NCBI RefSeq assembly: GCF_030409325.1 | Contig: NZ_JAUFPR010000004.1 | Coordinates: forward strand, 915,548 to 979,547 | From: Mucilaginibacter aquaedulcis | Lineage (GTDB): Bacteria > Bacteroidota > Bacteroidia > Sphingobacteriales > Sphingobacteriaceae | DNA: 64,000 bases | Direction: 5' to 3' | Shown here: positions 35,304 to 41,970 of the stretch, piece after piece | Layout of the letters: each line of letters begins with the position of its first letter | Position numbering within the stretch: the stretch's first letter is position 1 | The notes under the pieces: model-generated | The model's database searches: none | What the model was told of the DNA's origin: nothing | The model's input: only the letters and a program-made list of their open reading frames with translations | Program-made: the position numbers and the translations under genes

Positions 35304-35564
35304 TTAGTGTGTTGATGGTTTTGACATATGGCCTGAAGGATCAACGTTACCCTTGCTGGTAGAATCGCTGGCCGGTCTGTTGGCGGAATCCTTCCTATCG
35401 TTGTTAATTGTCGAAGTGTCCCTGATCGGCGGTCCTCCGCCTTTAAATACACTACCGGTGTCTTTAGTATTGCCAATGGTTTTATGGGTAGAACTGGATT
35501 CGCAGGCTGAGAACGTTAGCATAGTCAACGCAGCAAGCACGATCCCGCAGTTTGCCATTTTCAT
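35304..35564 (-). CDS. Small lipoprotein of the Mn-catalase operon
   Basis: An 86-residue lipoprotein with signal MKMANCGIVLAALTMLTFSAC and a Ser/Thr/Asp-rich, likely disordered mature part (KGGGPPIRDTSTINNDRKDS). It begins 11 bases after the catalase gene. It resembles the 14176-14430 lipoprotein in composition only. Confidence 0.7.
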   Translation of the reverse strand: MKMANCGIVLAALTMLTFSACESSSTHKTIGNTKDTGSVFKGGGPPIRDTSTINNDRKDSANRPASDSTSKGNVDPSGHMSKPSTH

Positions 35565-35575
35565 AAATTTGTGAT

Positions 35576-36517
35576 TTAATTAATTACTGATTCGTATGTA
35601 CTCCATTGCGCCACGCCTTCGGGGTCCGTGCGCTTTACCTCCGCACTTTTGAGTGCGCTCATATCTTTATTCAGCTCTTCGGTTGCCGTTATGGCATCGC
35701 TAAAATCCTTCGTTAAAATGGTTTGACCCTCGGTTTGCTGAACTTGTTCTAACGGATTTTCGATATAAATGAATTCCTGACCCATGCCTTTCATCTCGCC
35801 TTCGTTCCAGGGGCCGCGAACCGTTCCGTCAGATAAATTATAAACGTTCTGCACGTATCGTGGATCCGCAGCTAAGACGCCCGGCGGGAAGTTTGGCTGT
35901 ATGCTGTTCAATGCAGCTTCGAACATTTTATAATGAGTCACTTCCCTGGTCATCAGGAAGGATAAAGTTTCCTTTACATAAGGATCATCGGTGAATTTCA
36001 TCAGGTGTTCGTAAACTAATTTGGCGCGTGATTCAGAAGCCAGATTGCTCCGCAGATCTACTGTCAAGTCGCCATTGGAGTGAATATAAGTAGCACACCA
36101 GGGAACGCCCTGGCTATTTCTCAGTGTTGGCCCGCCACCTGTAATGAGCGGAAACTGGGGATTTGCCAATAGCGCCGAATGGATTACGCTTTCTTTTTCA
36201 GCTTTGCCATTCATCGAAACCATAATCTCGCTTTGTTCTGCGGCATCTTTCAATTCACCGTTAACTCCTTTAAGCAACATTTGAATAGTCGCACCTACGA
36301 TCTCCAGATGACTGAATTCTTCAGTTGCGATATCCATCAGCATATCATATTTGTCGGGGTGTGGCTGTTTAGCGCCAAATGCCTGGGTGAAATACTGCAT
36401 GGCAGCAGCCAATTCACCGTTTTCCCCACCGAACTGTTCCAGCAACAAGTTGGCCAAACGCGGATCAGGGCGGGAAACCCTTGCATTAAATTGTAGATCT
36501 TTTACGTGATGAAACAT
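35576..36517 (-). CDS. Manganese catalase
   Basis: A 313-residue ferritin-like di-manganese catalase. Metal-ligand segments are LLLEQFGGENGELAAAMQYF, MDIATEEFSHLEIVGATI (Glu-x2-His), the middle ESRAKLVYEHLMKF and MTREVTHYKMFEAAL, which fit the five Glu/His ligands of the family. It removes hydrogen peroxide in the cytoplasm without haem. First gene of an operon with a lipoprotein and a small SH3-like protein. A deleted second copy is at 23796-24108. Confidence 0.93.
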   Translation of the reverse strand: MFHHVKDLQFNARVSRPDPRLANLLLEQFGGENGELAAAMQYFTQAFGAKQPHPDKYDMLMDIATEEFSHLEIVGATIQMLLKGVNGELKDAAEQSEIMVSMNGKAEKESVIHSALLANPQFPLITGGGPTLRNSQGVPWCATYIHSNGDLTVDLRSNLASESRAKLVYEHLMKFTDDPYVKETLSFLMTREVTHYKMFEAALNSIQPNFPPGVLAADPRYVQNVYNLSDGTVRGPWNEGEMKGMGQEFIYIENPLEQVQQTEGQTILTKDFSDAITATEELNKDMSALKSAEVKRTDPEGVAQWSTYESVIN

Positions 36518-36611
36518 AATTATAAATTTTTAGTGGTTAATGATTGAATTAGATGGGGAAAGGCTGAGTAAACTGAATTGCTTTGGAGTCGCAACCAAAA
36601 TCTACTTGCGT

Positions 36612-37712
36612 TTAGGGCATGATTTTATCCGTTATTGATAAAAGCAATTTCTGATATGGGGCTTTGAATTTCTCGATCCCTTCTTGCTCTAACTGTAGAG
36701 CAATCTCCTCCATTTCGATACCTTCCTGCGCAAGTCGCTCCAGATTACGGATCGCTTTTTCCGGATTATTTTCCAGTCCTGCCTGCAACTGACCATGATC
36801 CCGGAAAGCTTCCAGAGTACTCAGAGGCACGGTATTGACCGTCCCTGGCCCGATAAGTTCTTCGATATAGCGGGTATCCCGGTAAGCAGGGTTTTTATTG
36901 CCGGTACTCGCCCACAGCAATCGTTGAGGCTTGGCTCCCGAATCTGCGAGCACTTGCCAGCGCGAGCTGCTAAATATCCGTTGGTAGAGTGCAAAGGCAG
37001 CTTTTGCTGAAGAAATAGCTACCTGTCCTTTTAATTCCGGAAGGTTCTTTTCTTCGAGTATCGGATCTACCAGCAGATCGATCCTGCTAAGGAAAAAGCT
37101 CGCGACTGAGGCCACCCGGGTAATTTCTTGTCCTGCCGCAAGCCGTTGCTCCAATCCTTCTATATACGCAAATGCAACTGCTTCGTATTGTTTAAGTCCG
37201 AAAATCAAGGTAACGTTGATATTGATCCCCTCGCTGATGGCCGTAGTAATTGATTTAAGGCAAGGCCGGGTACCGGGAATCTTGATCATCACGTTTTTAC
37301 GATCGACCTCCAACCAGAGAGCCCTGGCCTGTTCGGTTGTCTTCCGCTCATCCAGTGCATATAGTGGCGATACCTCCAGGCTGACGTAGCCGTCCGCTCC
37401 ATTTACCTGCTCGTTATACAGTGGTTCAAAAAGGTCAGCTGCATTTTGGATATCACGGACTGCCAGTTTGTAAAATATTTCTTCCGGATCTGAGGTCACT
37501 GTAATATTGCTCAGGATATCGGTATCGTAGTCGGAGCTGGAACTGATCGCCTGCTCAAAGATCGCGGGGTTGGAGGTGACACCACGTACGCCATCTTCGT
37601 CGATAAGTTTTTGCAGATTTCCGGAACGCATGATGTCCCGGTCAATAAAATCCAGCCAGATGCTTTGTTTAAAATCCTCATGTATCTGTTTTACCTTGTT
37701 GATTGTAGTCAT
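36612..37712 (-). CDS. tal: Transaldolase
   Basis: A 366-residue transaldolase of the long (TalB/mycobacterial) type: SIWLDFIDRDIMRSG, GVRGVTSNPAIFEQAI, the Schiff-base Lys in VMIKIPGTRP, NINVTLIFGLKQYEAVAFAY and RLLWASTGNKNPAYRDTRYI. It joins pentose-phosphate and glycolytic sugars in the cytoplasm and can raise NADPH supply during oxidative stress, which fits the adjacent catalase operon. Single gene on the minus strand. Confidence 0.93.
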   Translation of the reverse strand: MTTINKVKQIHEDFKQSIWLDFIDRDIMRSGNLQKLIDEDGVRGVTSNPAIFEQAISSSSDYDTDILSNITVTSDPEEIFYKLAVRDIQNAADLFEPLYNEQVNGADGYVSLEVSPLYALDERKTTEQARALWLEVDRKNVMIKIPGTRPCLKSITTAISEGININVTLIFGLKQYEAVAFAYIEGLEQRLAAGQEITRVASVASFFLSRIDLLVDPILEEKNLPELKGQVAISSAKAAFALYQRIFSSSRWQVLADSGAKPQRLLWASTGNKNPAYRDTRYIEELIGPGTVNTVPLSTLEAFRDHGQLQAGLENNPEKAIRNLERLAQEGIEMEEIALQLEQEGIEKFKAPYQKLLLSITDKIMP

Positions 37713-37846
37713 GTTATTTAAATAAATTCAGCCGGATCAGCCGGCACTGTTATTATCTTGCAAACCGCCGCAAGCACATTTTCTTGTGTCTTGGGTATGC
37801 TTAACGGAAACATGGCCTCCTAAAAGTTCACTATTCCTCCTTCGGC

Positions 37847-38122
37847 CTATGGCAAACAAATGTTCATCCACTTTTTTGTGTGATTAGTAGTAAAGCGGCC
37901 AGTTAGAGGGCTTCTGTAAACTACGCGTAAATTTGTTACGCGCCTGCTATCAAAATATCTTGATAGTGATTGAATAATCAGCGTATAGCAGCTGATCCTA
38001 AAATCTGTGCAGCAACATTGAAGTTCCATCCGCCCGTCGATTACCTGAAAAGATGGTGACATATGATGGACGGCGCAAACCTGTTGTTTTAGTCTATCCT
38101 GGAAGGTTATTAAATTTTCCAT
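37847..38122 (-). CDS. Cys-rich small protein B
   Basis: A 91-residue protein starting MENLITFQDRLKQQVCAVHH with the Cys cluster ELQCCCTDFRISCYTL. It is homologous to the broken gene at 32711-32931 over the first ~60 residues. The last ~30 residues differ and may follow an old frameshift. The ATG at 38122 is supported by the alignment with gene A; the longer open frame to 38239 is leader. Metal binding or redox sensing is a guess from the Cys pattern. Confidence 0.6.
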   Translation of the reverse strand: MENLITFQDRLKQQVCAVHHMSPSFQVIDGRMELQCCCTDFRISCYTLIIQSLSRYFDSRRVTNLRVVYRSPLTGRFTTNHTKKWMNICLP

Positions 38123-38324
38123 AGCGGGTAATGTTAGATGTGAATTAAGACCTCCTCCCACTCGCTGTTCGGAGGTCTTTTGAATTAAACGATATGCTTT
38201 GACCCAAGAAAGTCCAGCTAAAAAACAAGCCCGGAACATGCAATTCCGGGATTGTATGAATTGACGAACAGGCTACCATTGCACTCGCTGCGCTGATACC
38301 TAAATAAACTGTAGTGTAAAAAGC
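38123..38324 (-). ncRNA. Structured 5' leader B / possible attenuated small RNA
   Basis: Minus-strand order: GCAGCGAGTGC (38282-38290 core), a terminator-like hairpin CCCGGAA/TTCCGGG (38230-38250) followed by a T6 tract, then a 9-bp stem AAGACCTCC/GGAGGTCTT (38147-38155 with 38171-38179) whose loop holds AGCGAGTG. Transcripts could stop at the hairpin to give a ~110-base RNA or read on to gene B. Leader A has the same order. Confidence 0.5.
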
Positions 38325-38330
38325 CTGTAG

Positions 38331-38396
38331 TAAAAGTAAAGAGTTGATAAAGTACAGGCAGGGTATTATTACTCTTTAAATGGTGAACAATTACTT
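38331..38396 (-). promoter_or_regulatory. Promoter B with tandem operator sites
   Basis: On the minus strand: distal AAGTAATTGTTCACC (38396-38382), proximal GAGTAATAATACCC (38374-38361), exactly 22 bases, then TACTTTTA (38338-38331) near the -7 consensus. Part of the three-member family with promoters A and C. Farther upstream at 38663 and 38685 two GGGTA words also sit 22 bases apart on the plus strand; no fitting -7 follows them. Confidence 0.6.
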
Positions 38397-38810
38397 TGTT
38401 TTTGGCGGAATATAGCGCAACCCCAATGCGCTTTTGCTGTGCCATTTTTTATAGTTTTATAATTTCCGAATTAATAGGGAAACACCGAAATACAGCATGT
38501 ATAGGTCGATATCGGATGCCCGTTCTGCCGATAGATGACGTTCAACGAACTTCGGTTAATCATCCAGCCGGAAAGCGATGCAAACGCTAAATATTAATCA
38601 GCTCACCTAATGCTCTTGGATAAAGGCTGCCGCAAGCCTGCTCAATAGGCCAACAAGCGTTTGGGTAAAGTTGCACTATTTGTAGGGTAATACCTGCAGG
38701 ATGCGAATAGTTTGCTTCGATCACAAGTCGAGTATTTGACCACTACTGGGAGGTGTTTTTCCGCACGAAGTGTAAAATCCTAAACACGAACTTTAAGCCG
38801 GCAGGTAAAT

Positions 38811-39872
38811 ATGCCGCTGGCCATCATTTATAAAAAAGAAATGCCATTTTTAGATTATGTTTTGCAAAAGCCATCATATGGCTGGAAAGATGATGCGGGA
38901 GTGCTCATCAAGCCCACTACGATTAAGATTCTAAAGGAATTCTTCTCCCGGCTAAATGTGATAAAATCACGAAAAAATTGGCTTTCCGTATTCAGCTGGT
39001 TAAAAGTTTTTTGCCTTTCCGGATTTTTTGTATTGTTTATTATTTTTTACTTAAGCTGGTGGACAGCGCTTGCGGCATTTGTCTACGGAATGATCATTAT
39101 GGGTACCCACGGCACCATTTGGCATCATCGTTACTGTACACATGGAGCCTATAAATTCCGGAATAGTTTTTGGCGCTTTGTTACACAAAACCTAACCATC
39201 AATGTAATCCCGGAGGAAATATATGCTATATCCCATCATGTCCATCATTCCAAATCAGACCAGCCAGGCGACCCCTATAATGCACAAGCCGGCTTTCTCT
39301 ACTGTTTTTTGGCTGATGTCAATCACCAGCCTATCGCTAAGGATTTAACTCAAGTCGATTATGAAAGAGTGAAATCATTGATGGCCCATACCGGCATAAA
39401 AGCCAATACCTATTCTCAGTATTTACGCTGGGGATCCTATGTCAACCCTTACCGCGCGCTATTGTCCTGGATACTAAACTGGAGTTTTTGGTATGGCACA
39501 TTTTATTTGCTCGGCGGACATGCACTCGCAGTCAGTTTATTCGGAGCCGCGGGATTCTGGGCTGTCGGTGTCAGGACTTTTAATTACGATGGTCACGCCA
39601 AAGGCCAGGATAAACAAAAAGAAGGCACTGATTATAACAAAAATGATAAATCAATAAATCAGCTCTGGCCTGGAATAGTTGCAGGGGAATGGCACAACAA
39701 TCACCATTTATATCCCAAAAGCGCACGAAGTGGTTTCAAACCTTACCAGGTAGACCTTGCCTGGTATTTTATTAAAATGATGCACTGGTTCGGCGCGATT
39801 ACTCAATATAAAGACAACAAGAAACAATTCTACGAGCGGTATTACTTGCCCCATAAAAATGCTGAAAACTAA
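38811..39872 (+). CDS. Acyl-CoA/acyl-lipid desaturase (type 1)
   Basis: A 353-residue membrane desaturase with hydrophobic pairs (FCLSGFFVLFIIFYLSWWTA) and three histidine boxes: HHRYCTH, HHVHHS and HNNHHLYP, which bind the di-iron centre. It introduces double bonds into fatty acids and so changes membrane fluidity, for example in cold or oxidative stress. An internal ATG at 38841 is an alternative start. It heads a run of plus-strand genes with DUF892 and SSB. Confidence 0.9.
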   Translation: MPLAIIYKKEMPFLDYVLQKPSYGWKDDAGVLIKPTTIKILKEFFSRLNVIKSRKNWLSVFSWLKVFCLSGFFVLFIIFYLSWWTALAAFVYGMIIMGTHGTIWHHRYCTHGAYKFRNSFWRFVTQNLTINVIPEEIYAISHHVHHSKSDQPGDPYNAQAGFLYCFLADVNHQPIAKDLTQVDYERVKSLMAHTGIKANTYSQYLRWGSYVNPYRALLSWILNWSFWYGTFYLLGGHALAVSLFGAAGFWAVGVRTFNYDGHAKGQDKQKEGTDYNKNDKSINQLWPGIVAGEWHNNHHLYPKSARSGFKPYQVDLAWYFIKMMHWFGAITQYKDNKKQFYERYYLPHKNAEN

Positions 39873-39937
39873 CTGGAACGAACAGCAGTGAACAAACCAG
39901 GGAGCTACCCCAAAAAACAATCTGAATCTACGAATAA

Positions 39938-40459
39938 ATGAAAAATCATGCACAAATACGGAGCACCTCTTTTCCAGTTTTGAAAGGAGAACAACTCGAT
40001 GTTTTTTTTATATATCACCTCAACCGGATCTTCTGCGCAAAATCGCACTTGCACGAACGATTACCGGAACTGGCGCTTCAGGCAGATTTTCAAAACTTGA
40101 AATATGCTATTATAGAAACCTGGGAAGATATTGGCAAACAAATCGCAAGGATCGAAAATATGTTTATTTTGCTAAAATCCACACCTTCTCTTAATGACTG
40201 CGACGACCTGATCAATTTTTTGGAATCCGGGTTTTCTGCCATCCATTTTAAAAAGGAGAACACAGCTTTAGCGGATTTTTCAATCTTATATTACATGTCC
40301 ATTATTGAGAGCGTAGAACTGGGTTCTTTCAAGCTGCTGGAAATGGCAGCCATTAAATTACCTGATGATTCGATCAAGCAATTATTGAAGGAATGTTTTG
40401 ACGAATCAAAAGCTGACCGCAGGCTTTTCCTGGAAATTGCGGCACAATATCTCCATTAA
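39938..40459 (+). CDS. Diverged DUF892 (YciE/F-like) protein
   Basis: A 173-residue helical protein with the layout of DUF892: LDVFFIYHLNRIFCAKSHLH, then WEDIGKQIARIENMFILL and a last helix pair (DECFDESKADRRLF-like region). Several expected Glu/His positions are changed compared with the 29191-29745 protein, so the metal site may be lost. It lies 22 bases before ssb. Confidence 0.7.
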   Translation: MKNHAQIRSTSFPVLKGEQLDVFFIYHLNRIFCAKSHLHERLPELALQADFQNLKYAIIETWEDIGKQIARIENMFILLKSTPSLNDCDDLINFLESGFSAIHFKKENTALADFSILYYMSIIESVELGSFKLLEMAAIKLPDDSIKQLLKECFDESKADRRLFLEIAAQYLH

Positions 40460-40481
40460 CTATAAGACTCTAAATAATATT

Positions 40482-40853
40482 ATGTCAGGAATAAATAAAG
40501 TCATGTTGGTGGGTCATATAGGAAAAAACCCTAACCTTCGTTATTTAGAAGATCATGTCGCGGTCACCAGTTTTGAATTGGTTACTGCGGAAACTGTGGT
40601 AAAAAACGGGATTAAATCAGAGCATTTCGAATGGCACCATGTCGTCATGTGGCGTACAATGGCAGAACAAGCCGCATTGAAGCTAAAAAAAGGCAGATTG
40701 GTTTGCGTGGAGGGAAGGCTTCAGACCCGGTCATTTGAAGATAAAGCCGGTGTTAAAAAACACATCACCGAAATAGTAGCGCAGCATTTCCGCGTATTAG
40801 GTAAGGATAGGGATACCCAAAAGGGGCAAAATAGGCCTGACAACCTGGCGTAA
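40482..40853 (+). CDS. ssb: Single-stranded DNA-binding protein
   Basis: A 123-residue OB-fold protein: MSGINKVMLVGHIGKNPNLR, HFEWHHVVMWRTMAEQAAL, KKGRLVCVEGRLQTRSFEDK. It binds ssDNA in replication and repair. It lacks the long acidic C-terminal tail of housekeeping SSB, so it may be an accessory copy as found on mobile elements. The ATG at 40482 is set by the family start; the frame extends to 40398. Confidence 0.9.
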   Translation: MSGINKVMLVGHIGKNPNLRYLEDHVAVTSFELVTAETVVKNGIKSEHFEWHHVVMWRTMAEQAALKLKKGRLVCVEGRLQTRSFEDKAGVKKHITEIVAQHFRVLGKDRDTQKGQNRPDNLA

Positions 40854-40857
40854 GGGC

Positions 40858-41892
40858 ATGGCAAATAAGGACAAACCCACAGGTTTTAACTCCAAGTCCG
40901 GCAAGATCGTTGTCGTTGGGACATCTGCCGGAGGAATGAGTGCAGCAATTAAACTTTTACAACAATTACCGGCAGCATTTCCAGCCCCGGTGCTTATGGT
41001 TCAGCATATTTCGGGCGATGCAACCGGTAACGCACTGCTGGACGCGTTAAATAAAAATTGCAGCCTCAAGTGCATACATGCCGTAAACGGCGGCCAGCTT
41101 GAAAAGGGAGTGGTTTATTTGGCACCCTCCGATCACCACCTGATGGTGGCTAAAAGCGGGCGAGTGCTGGTCACCAAGGGTGCACAGGAAAACCGCTCCC
41201 GCCCAGCTATCGATCCCTTATTCCGTTCAGCGGCAGTGGCTTTCGGCAACCGGGTAACGGGCATCATCCTGACAGGTTACCTGGACGACGGAACCGCGGG
41301 ACTAATAGCCATCGATAGATGTGGTGGTGATTGTATTATCCAGAACCCCCACGACGCCGAATATCCGGACATGCCGCAAAATGCGTTAAACCAGGTTAAA
41401 AAGTGCTATTGTCTGCCCATAGCTGAGATGGGAGGCCTACTGACTGCCTTAATGAGCGCCCCCCGTAAAAGGCAGATCAAAATACCTAAAGATATTGTGC
41501 TTGAGGTCAGCATAGCAGAACGTGTCCTGAGTGATATTTCCGCGGTGAATGCGCTGGGCACACAAGTTCCGTTTAACTGTCCGGGTTGCGGCGGAGTTTT
41601 GTGGGAAATTAAAAAAGGGCCTTTTTTACGTTACCGCTGCCATACGGGACATGCTTATACCGCGTCTTCGTTACTTGCAGAACAAACCAATAAAATAGAA
41701 GAAACAATGTGGGTTGCACTGCGCATGTTCGAGGAAAGGCGAAACCTGCTAACTACGCTTGGCAAAAAGAGCACAGGAGCTGCGGCGCGTTCTGCACATG
41801 AGCGGGCGACTATGTCGCAGAGACATATTGACCGGATCAGAGCGATTTTATTATCCGACGATAAAGCGACTCAGGGCGATTCACCGGCGTAA
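40858..41892 (+). CDS. CheB-type methylesterase with C-terminal zinc-ribbon
   Basis: A 344-residue protein. Residues ~15-200 form a CheB methylesterase domain with the catalytic Ser in GTSAGGMSA, His in MVQHIS and Asp in TGYLDDGTAG. There is no N-terminal receiver domain. A CPGCGGVLWE...RYRCHTGHAY segment follows, a zinc-ribbon-like unit seen in other stand-alone CheB proteins. It starts 4 bases after ssb and precedes the CheB-CheR fusion. Confidence 0.88.
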   Translation: MANKDKPTGFNSKSGKIVVVGTSAGGMSAAIKLLQQLPAAFPAPVLMVQHISGDATGNALLDALNKNCSLKCIHAVNGGQLEKGVVYLAPSDHHLMVAKSGRVLVTKGAQENRSRPAIDPLFRSAAVAFGNRVTGIILTGYLDDGTAGLIAIDRCGGDCIIQNPHDAEYPDMPQNALNQVKKCYCLPIAEMGGLLTALMSAPRKRQIKIPKDIVLEVSIAERVLSDISAVNALGTQVPFNCPGCGGVLWEIKKGPFLRYRCHTGHAYTASSLLAEQTNKIEETMWVALRMFEERRNLLTTLGKKSTGAAARSAHERATMSQRHIDRIRAILLSDDKATQGDSPA

Positions 41893-41970
41893 ACTGTTTT
41901 GATTGTTCCTGCAGATTGCAAGCGAATATAGCTACCTTTAACCTGAAAAAAGTAAACCAGTCCATCGATA

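Noticed and set aside
38218..38445. A 75-codon minus-strand frame (MAQQKRIGVALYSAKNK...) across leader B
   Set aside because: It covers the promoter B operators, the -7 element and the leader hairpins, and no counterpart exists at leader A. A short real peptide at its start cannot be excluded.
38663..38711. Two GGGTA words 22 bases apart upstream of the desaturase gene, as a fourth promoter of the A/B/C type
   Set aside because: The spacing between the words fits, but no TAnnTTT element lies 22 bases after the second one; kept only as a weak resemblance.
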